NCBI GenBank assembly: GCA_010365215.1 | Contig: JAAFGT010000009.1 | Coordinates: 92,449 to 136,963 of the forward strand | Length of the DNA: 44,515 bases | Source of the DNA: Acidipila sp. | GTDB taxonomy: Bacteria > Acidobacteriota > Terriglobia > Acidiferrales > UBA7541 | Direction: 5' to 3' | Part shown: positions 33,219 to 41,669 of the stretch, piece after piece | How the letters are laid out: each line of letters opens with the position of its first letter | How positions within the stretch are numbered: the stretch's first letter is position 1 | The notes under the pieces: generated by a model | Database searches by the model: none | The model's input: the letters and a program-made list of their open reading frames with translations, nothing else | What the model was told of the DNA's origin: nothing | Translations under genes and position numbers: made by a program

Positions 33219-34607
33219 ATGAATTCAATGCTGGTGGTGGGAGTTCTCGCGTTTGCGGCGGGAGCTTTGCTGGCCTGGCTCGCGGCGTCGGCGTCGCTTC
33301 GCGCGGCGGCCGATGAAAAACTGCGCGAAGCGGATTCTTCCCGCGCGGGGGCGGAGAGCGCCGCGGACGAGCTGCGCAAACAGGTCAGCGGTTTGCAGGG
33401 CGCGTTGGACGCGAACCGCAATCAGTTGCAACACGAGCAAGCGGCGTGCACCGCGGCGCAGACCGCGCTCAGCAAAACGCAGGAAAATCTCGAAGAGCAA
33501 AAGAAGCTGATTGAGGAAGCCAAGACGCGGCTGACGGATGCTTTTCAGGCGCTGGCCTCGAAAGCCTTGAGCGACAGTAGCGAGCAGTTCCTGAAATTGG
33601 CCGGAGAAAATTTTCAGGTGCTGCACCAGCGCGCCGCCGGCGACCTGGCGCAGCGGCAGACGGCCATTGCCGGACTGGTGGACCCGCTGAAGACCTCGCT
33701 GGATAAGTTTCAGGAGCAGATCTCGAACGTGGAACTGTCGCACCAGAAGACTTACGGCGAGATGAGCGCGCAGATGATGCACCTCACGGAAAGCAGTGTG
33801 CTGCTGCGGCAGGAGACCGGAAGCCTGGTGACCAGCTTGCGGCAGCCGCAGATCAAGGGCAAGTGGGGCGAGATGACGCTGCGGCGCGCGGCGGAGCTGA
33901 CCGGGATGTCGAAACATTGCGACTTCACGGAGCAGCTATCGCTTGACACCGAAGATGGGCGGCTGCGGCCGGACCTGGTGGTGCATTTGCCCGGCGGACG
34001 CAAGATCGTGGTGGACGCCAAGGTGCCATTGAATGCGTTTCTTACCGCGCTGACCGGGCGCACGGCCGAGGAATATCGCGCCTCGATGAACCAGCATGCC
34101 GCGCTGGTGCGCAGCCACGTAAACGCGCTCTCTTCGAAAAAATACTGGGACCAGTTCACTCCTTCTCCGGATTTTGTCGTGCTTTTTCTGCCCGGGGAAT
34201 CCTTCTTCAGCGCGGCGCTGGAGCAGGACCGCACGCTGATCGAAGACGCCATGAACAAGCGCGTCGTGCTGGCCAGTCCGACGACGTTCCTGGCGCTGCT
34301 GCGCGCGGTGGACTATGGCTGGAACCAGCAGCAGTCGGGGGAAGACGCGCAGAAAATTGCCGAGCTGGGGAAGGACCTGCACGAGCGGTTCGTCAAATTT
34401 CTGAATTACCTGAGCGAAATCGGCAGCAACCTCGACCGCGCCAATAAAGCCTTTAACAAGGCCGTGGCATCGGTGGAATCGCGGCTCATACCGGGCGCGG
34501 CAAAGTTCAAAGTGCTGGCCGCGCCGTCCGGAGAGGACATTCCTTCCGTGGAACAGATCGAAACCATGCCGCGCCAGCTGGCGATGCTCTCCCCAGAAGA
34601 CGAGTAA
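33219..34607 (+). CDS. rmuC: RmuC family protein (DNA recombination)
   Basis: A 462-residue RmuC homologue. An N-terminal membrane anchor (about 4-22) is followed by a long coiled coil (about 22-120) and the conserved RmuC domain, with KGKWGEMTLRRAAELTGM, DGRLRPDLVVHLPGGRKIV, DAKVPLNAF and FLPGESFFSAAL. The family was found in E. coli as limiting inversion at short repeats and is predicted to have a restriction-endonuclease-like core; D-x-DAK elements are visible here. The ATG at 33219 is chosen over an in-frame start 25 codons upstream because GGAAGGAAAAAG precedes it and the membrane anchor begins there. It is 76 nt after the exported protein gene and is followed by a strong hairpin. Confidence 0.92.
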   Translation: MNSMLVVGVLAFAAGALLAWLAASASLRAAADEKLREADSSRAGAESAADELRKQVSGLQGALDANRNQLQHEQAACTAAQTALSKTQENLEEQKKLIEEAKTRLTDAFQALASKALSDSSEQFLKLAGENFQVLHQRAAGDLAQRQTAIAGLVDPLKTSLDKFQEQISNVELSHQKTYGEMSAQMMHLTESSVLLRQETGSLVTSLRQPQIKGKWGEMTLRRAAELTGMSKHCDFTEQLSLDTEDGRLRPDLVVHLPGGRKIVVDAKVPLNAFLTALTGRTAEEYRASMNQHAALVRSHVNALSSKKYWDQFTPSPDFVVLFLPGESFFSAALEQDRTLIEDAMNKRVVLASPTTFLALLRAVDYGWNQQQSGEDAQKIAELGKDLHERFVKFLNYLSEIGSNLDRANKAFNKAVASVESRLIPGAAKFKVLAAPSGEDIPSVEQIETMPRQLAMLSPEDE

Positions 34608-34674
34608 TCGCAGTTCCCTCCCCATTGCCAGCGATGGTCTGCCGGCAGATGAGAAACTAATTCCATTTCATACG

Positions 34675-34704
34675 CCACGGGCTCCGCTTGCGCGGAGCCC
34701 GTGG
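34675..34704. terminator. Bidirectional hairpin between convergent rmuC and TonB-receptor genes
   Basis: A perfect 13-bp stem (34675-34687 with 34692-34704, CCACGGGCTCCGC and its complement) closes on loop TTGC. It lies between two genes that end toward each other. No T-run follows on either strand, so it may be Rho-assisted or act as a processing barrier, not a classic intrinsic terminator. Confidence 0.75.
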
Positions 34705-34739
34705 GCGGGATTGGGCCGAGACCCAAATCGAAATGCAAA

Positions 34740-37700
34740 CTAGAAATTAATCTTCAGTCCGAACTGTATGGTGCGCGGATCGTTAGCCGCCGTGGGCTGG
34801 CCGGCAAAACAGGTGGTGCTGGCGCCGGGATCGCACAACGGGTTTACGTCGCCAACATTGAAGCGATTGAAGAGGTTGAAGGCGTCGGCGATGACTTCCA
34901 GGTTGAGGCGCTCGGTAGCATAAAACTTTCGCGAGACGCGCAAGTCCCAGGAAGCAAATCCTGGCCTGGTGAATGTATTCCGGCCCGAGTTACCGGTGCA
35001 GCCTGCCGGAGGAACGAGGCCGGGGATGAAGGGCGTGGGGCACACGGTGGGAAGGCTGAAAATGGTGCCTTTGATGAATGGCGAAGTAGCCGTGCCCGGG
35101 CCGGCGGTGGAGACGATGGACGGCCGGTCGGTGTTGGAGCCGAAGTCCAGGTTGTAGTCCGTGCCGGTGAGCACGGTATACGGCCGGCCGCTGGAAAATT
35201 CGATCAGCGGCGCGAAGGTCATGTCGGCCACCAGCTTGTGGAGGAAACCGGAATCGCGCCAGTGGTAGGGGCTTTCGAGCACGCCGCTAAAAACGAAACG
35301 GTGGCGCTGGTCGAAGGTGGAGTTGCCGCGCTCCAGGTCGGGACGATTGTTGTTCTGCGGCGCGAGCAGCGTTTGCAGGTCGGTGGAGTCGTCAATGGCA
35401 TGCGACCAGGTATAGCTGGCCAGAAACTGAACGTGCTGCGAGAAGCGCTTTTCGAGATTGAGGGTCAGTCCATGGTAGGCGCTATTTCCGGATGACTCCT
35501 GCTGGAGCACGTCGCTAAAGGGCACGATCAGGCCAGAGGTACCGGTTGGGTAGCCGGCAATCGCCGCGATTCCTACTTCACTGCCGGGGGTGGTGGGCGT
35601 GCCATAGCCGGCGGGGAAAAGTCCCGCGAAGGAAGGATTCGGGCCGCTGGGGCGGAAGAAATTGAAAATTGCAGCGGTGGAGACGAAACCGCCGTTTAAT
35701 GCCGCGATGGGGCAACCGCTTAGGACTCCCAGGGCGTTAGGCGCGATCACGGTGATGCCGCAAGTGGTGGGAGTGGGAGCAACATTCATGGACGGGGCCT
35801 GCACAGTGACGGGACTCGAAAAGACGCGTCCCGCCGCCGCACTATTGGCGAAATTTGCGACCATGGTGGCGGGGTTACTGGTGTTGACGTTGCGCGGGCG
35901 ATTGAGATGCGTGCCGCGGCTAAAGGTGTAGGACGCACTGGCTTTGAAGTCCCTGCCGAGGTTTCGCTCGATGGTCAGATTCGCCTGTTGCGAATAGCCA
36001 AACTGAAAATTGCGCGCCACGGGTAGAGTGAACGGCAAGATGGGCGTGGGGAAACCGGCGGCAATGTAGTTCTCGTTGATGAACACGGAATTCGGATCTT
36101 TGGGATTAAACCGCTGCTGCGAGGCTACGTAGGGAATGGTGAATGGGAATCCCGCGGGCGTGGCGGTATTGAGCACGCCTTGGAAGAGGGAGCCGGCATT
36201 CAGGTTTCCCGGAGTATCGCGCGCGCCGCCGCATACAGAAAAAATCACGCTAGGAAAGACTCCGCAGGCCGAAGGCGCGCCGCCCGCGGCGATAAGCTGC
36301 GAGGAGCGCGCGCCATCCGCGGTGGTGGAATCAAACGCGATGGCCAGCAACGGATGGTCATAATAAATCCCGTAGCCGGCGCGCACTACCGTCTTGCCAT
36401 CTCCCCAGGGATCCCAAGCCACGCCTATTCGCGGCTGGATGCCTTTGTGGAATACGGGGATTCCCTCGAGCACACCGAGCGCTCTTTCCGCGGCGGCGTT
36501 CGTGGCATTGGCGGGAGTGAAGGTGGGAGTAAATTCGATGTCATAGCGCACGCCGTAGTTCACCGTAAATCGCGGACTCATGCGCCAGCTATCCTGCACG
36601 AAAAGCCCTAGGGCTTTATTGTCCAGCGGGCTGTTGGAATTTCCCACGCCCTGAATGAAATTCTGTGGCAGGCCGAGGCCGTAGGCCTGGATTGCCGAGA
36701 ACTGCGGGAGGCCCGAGACGCCGGGCATACCCATACTGGCCAGAATTCCGTTGACCACGTTGTCGGCGCCGATACTTCCAAAGTTAAAGATGCCGCCGAA
36801 GTTGAGCTCGAAGATCTGCGTCTTCTTGGAGCGCAACTGAATCAGGTTGGTGTCGACGCCGGTCTTGAGGGTGTGGTGGCCGAGGACGTAGGTGACGTTG
36901 TCAGTCCACTGGAAGCGGCGCTCGATGCGATCCACGGTGGAAAAGGGCTCGCGTCCGAAGAACGCGAAGCCGGTGATATTCACGGCCACCTGATCGCCGC
37001 CAGGCAGTTGCGAAAAGCCGTAGTGCAGGCCGCGCCGCGCGAACTGGAAGCGAAATTCATTGAGAAGATTGCTGGTAAACGAGGTGGTGTGCTGAGCGAC
37101 AATGGCCAGATCGCGGTACTGATTGAGCGAGGTGCGCGAGCCGGCATTTTGCCCGAAATTCTGGTTCTGCGCGTTCACCTGGATGCCGGTGACCAGCGAG
37201 GGCGAAACGTTTACGCGCAGCAAGCTGCTGTTCTGGGAATTCCAGATGTGGTCGATGCGCGCAGACCACAGGCTGGTGGCTTCTTTAATGGGATAGTTGC
37301 CGATCAAGCTGGAGAGCGGAACGAACGACGCGGGTCGCGGCGCCAGGCCGATCCCGCCCGGACCGCATGGAATGGGCGAGAGAGTCAGCGGCGCGCAGGA
37401 TACCGGCAGCGGGAAATGCGCGCCGGGCATGCCGGAGATCAGACCCGGATCGATCCCGGTACGCGCGAAGAGTGAACTGGACGCCGCTACACCGGTGTAG
37501 ATGGCCTGCACGTTCGCGGGGAAAGCGGCCAGCGCGGCAGCCTGCGTTGCGGTAAGGCCAGTAGTGGGGCTGGAGCCGTCAAAGTTGTTGCCGCCGATGT
37601 CGGTGAAGCCGGTCTCGTGGCGCCGCGTGCCTTCGTAGGAGAGAAAATAGAAAGTTTTATCCGTCTTAATGGGACCGCCTAAGGTGGCGCCGTACTGCGC

Positions 37701-38582
37701 ACGGGTGTAGGCCTGCTTTATGCCCACCTGATTGCCGGTGAGCGGATCGATCCGCACGGAGAAGGGGTTGCGCGCCTGCAGGCTCTTGTGGCGGAGAAAG
37801 CCGAACACGTCGCCGTGCACTTCGTTGGAGCCGCCCTTGGTGACGATGTTAATGACGCCACCGGTGGCGCGGCCGAATTCCGGCATGTAGTTGCTGATGA
37901 TGAGCTGGAACTCCTGCACCGCCTCCTGGGAAACGGTGGAGCGGATGCCGTTCACGGAATTGTCGCCGGCGTCGGCGCCATCGACGGAAACCTGGTTGGA
38001 ACGCGCGCGCTGGCCCCCGAAATTGAGGCCGCTAGTGGGCGCGGCGCCGATGGAGGGGGCGCTATCGCGCGCGGCTTGTGAATTGATGAGCGTGAAATTG
38101 ACGTAGTTGCGGCCATTGATGGGGAGATTTTCGATCTGGCGCGTGTCCACAGTTTCGGAGACGGCAGTGCGCCTGGTCTCAATGAGGTCGGCGGAATCGG
38201 TGACGGTGACCACCTGGGTGCCGCTCTGGATGGTCAGATGGCCGTCGAAGTGAGCAGCTTGGCCGATGGTGAGCACAAGCTCGGGGTTCACCAGTTTTGC
38301 AAAGCCCGGCTTCTCCATGGAGAGCTCGTAGCGGCCTGGCGGCAAGCCGACGAAGGTGTAGCTGCCTTCGTCGTTGGTCTCCACGGTGCGCGAGCCTCTC
38401 GTGGCCAGATTTGTGACGGTGACTTTCGCGCCGACCACCGCAGCGCTCTGCTGGTCCAATGCTTGGCCCGAGAGATCCACGGCATTCGATTGGGCAAGCA
38501 TCGGGGCAAACATCGGGCTCACCGTCAGCAAGACGATCAGCAAAGCGCATAGAAGGACCAGAGTGCCGTTGAGCGAGCGCAT
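34740..38582 (-). CDS. Oar-like TonB-dependent outer-membrane receptor
   Basis: A 1280-residue outer-membrane protein. A signal peptide (about 1-30) precedes a carboxypeptidase-regulatory-like Ig fold (about 34-115: DLSGQALDQQSAAVVGAKVTV, DEGSYTFVGLPPGRYELSM). The plug domain follows (about 125-260, VSETVDTRQIENLPINGRNY, NQVSVDGADAGDN, GRATGGVINIVTKGGSNEVHG), then a long beta-barrel ending RTIQFGLKINF, whose terminal Phe is the BAM signal. Such receptors are abundant in Acidobacteriota and import large substrates with TonB energy; the ligand is unknown. The ATG at 38582 has AAGGAGAT 7 nt upstream. It stands alone between a terminator-like hairpin and its own promoter, with no SusD-type partner nearby. 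Confidence 0.93.
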   Translation of the reverse strand: MRSLNGTLVLLCALLIVLLTVSPMFAPMLAQSNAVDLSGQALDQQSAAVVGAKVTVTNLATRGSRTVETNDEGSYTFVGLPPGRYELSMEKPGFAKLVNPELVLTIGQAAHFDGHLTIQSGTQVVTVTDSADLIETRRTAVSETVDTRQIENLPINGRNYVNFTLINSQAARDSAPSIGAAPTSGLNFGGQRARSNQVSVDGADAGDNSVNGIRSTVSQEAVQEFQLIISNYMPEFGRATGGVINIVTKGGSNEVHGDVFGFLRHKSLQARNPFSVRIDPLTGNQVGIKQAYTRAQYGATLGGPIKTDKTFYFLSYEGTRRHETGFTDIGGNNFDGSSPTTGLTATQAAALAAFPANVQAIYTGVAASSSLFARTGIDPGLISGMPGAHFPLPVSCAPLTLSPIPCGPGGIGLAPRPASFVPLSSLIGNYPIKEATSLWSARIDHIWNSQNSSLLRVNVSPSLVTGIQVNAQNQNFGQNAGSRTSLNQYRDLAIVAQHTTSFTSNLLNEFRFQFARRGLHYGFSQLPGGDQVAVNITGFAFFGREPFSTVDRIERRFQWTDNVTYVLGHHTLKTGVDTNLIQLRSKKTQIFELNFGGIFNFGSIGADNVVNGILASMGMPGVSGLPQFSAIQAYGLGLPQNFIQGVGNSNSPLDNKALGLFVQDSWRMSPRFTVNYGVRYDIEFTPTFTPANATNAAAERALGVLEGIPVFHKGIQPRIGVAWDPWGDGKTVVRAGYGIYYDHPLLAIAFDSTTADGARSSQLIAAGGAPSACGVFPSVIFSVCGGARDTPGNLNAGSLFQGVLNTATPAGFPFTIPYVASQQRFNPKDPNSVFINENYIAAGFPTPILPFTLPVARNFQFGYSQQANLTIERNLGRDFKASASYTFSRGTHLNRPRNVNTSNPATMVANFANSAAAGRVFSSPVTVQAPSMNVAPTPTTCGITVIAPNALGVLSGCPIAALNGGFVSTAAIFNFFRPSGPNPSFAGLFPAGYGTPTTPGSEVGIAAIAGYPTGTSGLIVPFSDVLQQESSGNSAYHGLTLNLEKRFSQHVQFLASYTWSHAIDDSTDLQTLLAPQNNNRPDLERGNSTFDQRHRFVFSGVLESPYHWRDSGFLHKLVADMTFAPLIEFSSGRPYTVLTGTDYNLDFGSNTDRPSIVSTAGPGTATSPFIKGTIFSLPTVCPTPFIPGLVPPAGCTGNSGRNTFTRPGFASWDLRVSRKFYATERLNLEVIADAFNLFNRFNVGDVNPLCDPGASTTCFAGQPTAANDPRTIQFGLKINF

Positions 38583-38738
38583 TAGCAGTATCTCCTTAAG
38601 GTCGATTCGCGGGGAGCTTGAGCGCGTGCAGGATTCCTAGTTTCCCCAAGACAGCAGAAAATGGATGGGATCCCCAGTGCCCAAGCCAAAACAGCAACTC
38701 CCGTAAATTCATCCCCTTACGAAATATTCCCTTAAGCG

Positions 38739-38767
38739 CTTGTACAGTAATGCAATGGTCAGTTCAA
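38739..38767 (-). promoter_or_regulatory. Candidate promoter for the TonB-dependent receptor
   Basis: On the minus strand TTGAAC (38762-38767) and TACAAG (38739-38744) are spaced by 17 nt. The predicted start near 38731 leaves a leader of about 150 nt, long enough for post-transcriptional control. Confidence 0.5.
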
Positions 38768-38869
38768 CTTTATTCTTGGCCGCTTGCTATCGGTAAGGTA
38801 CGTGAGTCAATTCCTAAAGATCGATGGGGTCCAAATTGGGAGGCTTGGAGGGAGTGGGCTTAACCGCGC

Positions 38870-41431
38870 TTAGTCTTTCGAGAGGCCCTTGAGGATACGC
38901 CGAAGTTTTTCGCGGTCTTCGGAAGCCATGTGGACGAACTCAATGCCTGATCCATCCGATTGGATATTCCGAACCACGGCGAGCGAATGAATGGTACGCA
39001 GACCGCTCTTGATCTCCACCGGAAACGAATCGCCGACCTGGAGGCGGCGGGAGGACTGCAGGCTTGCACCGCCCATGCTGATGGTGTTGACGCGGGCGGA
39101 AGCGGGCTGCGGCCCTGCAATTCGCGCTCGCCAAGGGCTCTCGAGGGGGTAGCGCGGATAGCGCCGGGGCCGCGCGAAAGTGACGTTGGAGGAAGGAGCG
39201 GGCTCGCCGTCTTGGGATTGGCGGGCTGTCGGGGCACGCCCTTCGAGCTGGTAGAGGGCCTCTTCGGCGGCGGCGCGAAGTCCGGCGGGCTCGGCATAGC
39301 TAAGGCCGTTGCGCTTGCGCAAAATGGTGCGCAGCAGGAGGGCGGCTTCGACAGCGCGCATGCGGCCCAAGGCTTCAATGGCCTTGATGCGGATGAAGAG
39401 ATCGGTGACGCGTTCGTTTTCGCCCGCGGCAATTTCCAGCAAATACGGAACGCAAGCTGGATCGCCGTCGGCGGCGAGCTGGTCGATAATCATGGGCACT
39501 ACGTGGAGATGAGCCTGCGGCAGTATCTGAAGCAAAACCAGCGCGAGGCCCGGCACGTTATTACGCGCCAGCTCGGAGATGGCCAGGTCTTGAATGCTCC
39601 AGTCCCAAGCAGGTAGTGCCTGGGGAAGGGCTTCCAACAGTTCCTGCGGGCGCGTCGAGCCAAGAAGTTTTACCGCAGCGGTGGAGCGGCCGATGCGCTT
39701 GTCAAAAACGCGCTTTACCAGGGCCTGCACTGCGCTGTCGCCGATGGTGCGCACCAGGCGGACCATGGCAGGCAGGGCATCGAGCGCGGTTCCCGCGGAC
39801 TCGGCCTGTGCCGGGGAAAGCAGCGCGGTGAGGCATTCCAGAAGGCGGTCGGGGTCGCGCGCCAGCAGGCGCACCAGGCTGGCGTCGAGTGGGCGACGTT
39901 CCAGGGCGCCGGCAACCAGCGTATCCCAATGCTCGCCCTCAAACAGGTTGCGCTCGATCAGACGGAGATGGTCGTGATCGGAGCTCTGCGGGCAGCGCGC
40001 GAGGGCCTGCGAGACCTTTTCATATTCCGCATAGCGGCTCTTGCTGAGCGCGGCGAGCGCCAGGCGCTCGACTACGGAGACAAGCAGCGCGGCCACAGCG
40101 GGCTGGCGCTCGGCGATCAGGGCATCCAGAATCGCGCGGCCAAATTCTTCGGGTAACTGCTCGGGCCAGAAGCGAGTGAGCGTATCGCCCAGATCGGAAA
40201 GACCCGCAGCCGTGGCCTGGCGTGCCGCCGCGTCGGGCGAAGCGAGGCAGCGCGAGTAGGCCATCAGGGCGGAGCGCGCATCGCGCATGCCGCTGGTGGT
40301 GTTAGCCTGCTCGAGCAGCGCGCGGAGGATCGGCGTGGGCACAGCCCAGGCCTCCTCAGATCGCAGCGCGTCGTTGAGCTCCTTGGGGGACAGCTCGGAC
40401 CAAAAGATCAGTTCAAATTCCGCCGCTCCACTGTCATGCCCCCAGCTCTGAACCTGCCCCAGCAGGGCATGATGGATGTTTGGAAGGGCGGCTACGGCGC
40501 GGCCAAGCCGAAGCGCGAAATCGCGCACGGCAGAAACAGGGAGCCTTCCAGCGCGAAATTCGGCCACCGTGAAGCTGACTGCCATCTCTTCGGCAAGGCG
40601 GGCGAAGTACACCTCCAGCGTCTCTCCGGAACCTTCTCTCGGCGGGTGCAGGTCCATGATGCGGGCGAGCAGCAGCATGGCGGGGCGTTCGGCCGCGGAC
40701 AAGGCGCGCTCTAACTCACGCGCTGCCTCCCGCGCGGCGTCGGAGGAAGAAGCGCTGCCCGCCGGCAGAATCCTGACCAAGGCATCGAGAAGCTGGAAGG
40801 CTGAGACCAGACCTGCTTCGCCCGGCTCCGCCGAAGATTCTGGGGGCGTCTCCCCCGGCGCGAGTTTTACGCGCTGTTCGAGCATGGCCGCGAGGATTCG
40901 CGGGAGCATGGCGTCGGCGCGCGTTTCAGTGACGGGTTGATTGACGCGAATCGCGGCGATGCGTCGCGCGGCCAGCCATTCCTGCCAAGCCGAGACGGAG
41001 CTTCTCTCGCGGGCCGGATCGGCCGCGGGCGGATTCTCGAAAACTTCAGCGAAACTGAGCAACTCGCCGGCATGTGTTTCACGGTCAAAAACAACGGCGG
41101 TAATCCCGCGGCGGAGCAGGTCCTCGGAAAGCGACTTCATCTCACCGCGCGAATCGCCAAGCGCGCGGCCGCGGAAGAGCACCTGGCCGCGCTCGACGGT
41201 TACGGCGAGGAAACCACCGCCGGCCAGCGCGTCGTGCAGGCTGCGTTGCGCGGCGTCGAGACTCTCTTCAATTTTCGGATGGTCGTGCAGATAGAGCCGC
41301 CGTGAGCGGCCGAGAACGTGGAGGGAAAGCAGAAAGCGGCTGGCTGCCGCTTCGGGTGCAGCCGTCTCGCGCGCGGCGCGGCGACGCACATTTCCCTGAG
41401 GGACGCCCAATCCGGGAGCCCTGACCGTCAT
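38870..41431 (-). CDS. HEAT-repeat-like protein with a C-terminal PilZ domain
   Basis: An 853-residue soluble protein. The N-terminal 200 residues are alpha/beta and mention-worthy only for RFLLSLHVLGRSRRLYLHDHP, a stretch seen in proteins that measure early reading of small domains; no function is clear. Residues about 200-740 are all-helical HEAT/ARM-like repeats (for example AVAALLVSVVERLALAAL and VTDLFIRIKAIEALGRMRAV). The last 100 residues (754-853) are a PilZ domain: RPRRYPRYPL supplies the arginines, and TISMGG stands where the D/NxSxxG motif is expected, with Thr in place of Asp/Asn. PilZ domains bind c-di-GMP, so binding here may be weakened. The ATG at 41431 has AGAGG 9 nt upstream. 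It is co-directional with the FHA-cyclase gene, 238 nt downstream of it. Confidence 0.8.
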   Translation of the reverse strand: MTVRAPGLGVPQGNVRRRAARETAAPEAAASRFLLSLHVLGRSRRLYLHDHPKIEESLDAAQRSLHDALAGGGFLAVTVERGQVLFRGRALGDSRGEMKSLSEDLLRRGITAVVFDRETHAGELLSFAEVFENPPAADPARERSSVSAWQEWLAARRIAAIRVNQPVTETRADAMLPRILAAMLEQRVKLAPGETPPESSAEPGEAGLVSAFQLLDALVRILPAGSASSSDAAREAARELERALSAAERPAMLLLARIMDLHPPREGSGETLEVYFARLAEEMAVSFTVAEFRAGRLPVSAVRDFALRLGRAVAALPNIHHALLGQVQSWGHDSGAAEFELIFWSELSPKELNDALRSEEAWAVPTPILRALLEQANTTSGMRDARSALMAYSRCLASPDAAARQATAAGLSDLGDTLTRFWPEQLPEEFGRAILDALIAERQPAVAALLVSVVERLALAALSKSRYAEYEKVSQALARCPQSSDHDHLRLIERNLFEGEHWDTLVAGALERRPLDASLVRLLARDPDRLLECLTALLSPAQAESAGTALDALPAMVRLVRTIGDSAVQALVKRVFDKRIGRSTAAVKLLGSTRPQELLEALPQALPAWDWSIQDLAISELARNNVPGLALVLLQILPQAHLHVVPMIIDQLAADGDPACVPYLLEIAAGENERVTDLFIRIKAIEALGRMRAVEAALLLRTILRKRNGLSYAEPAGLRAAAEEALYQLEGRAPTARQSQDGEPAPSSNVTFARPRRYPRYPLESPWRARIAGPQPASARVNTISMGGASLQSSRRLQVGDSFPVEIKSGLRTIHSLAVVRNIQSDGSGIEFVHMASEDREKLRRILKGLSKD

Positions 41432-41632
41432 CTCGCGACCTCTTTTTTCCCCAAGGGAAAGTTGCTGCTGCTCCCACGGAGGAACCCAAGCTGCGGGCGA
41501 AGCTTCTTGTATACCTAAGGTAGAGCACGCCCAGTGCCGCCCAGAATGAGGCTACAGGATGGCATTTACAAGAGGTTGGCTGGCCGGGGCGAACGAAGTG
41601 GTTACCGCATGAGGCAACGAAGGGAGGAAAGG

Positions 41633-41642
41633 TTACCGGTAA
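41633..41642. promoter_or_regulatory. Perfect palindrome TTACCGGTAA in the gap before the HEAT-PilZ gene
   Basis: The 10-bp palindrome lies about 200 nt upstream of the HEAT-PilZ start. A half-site GTTACC recurs at 41601-41606. It may be an operator; no regulator family can be named. Confidence 0.3.
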
Positions 41643-41669
41643 GGAAGCCGGGCTTCTGGCAGGCGCTGG

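Noticed and set aside
34675-34704. A classic intrinsic terminator
   Set aside because: The stem is strong but no T-run follows on either strand, so it was kept only as a hairpin with likely terminator or barrier role.
38618-38863. An 81-codon open frame upstream of the TonB receptor
   Set aside because: It overlaps the receptor promoter and leader on the other strand and has no family features.
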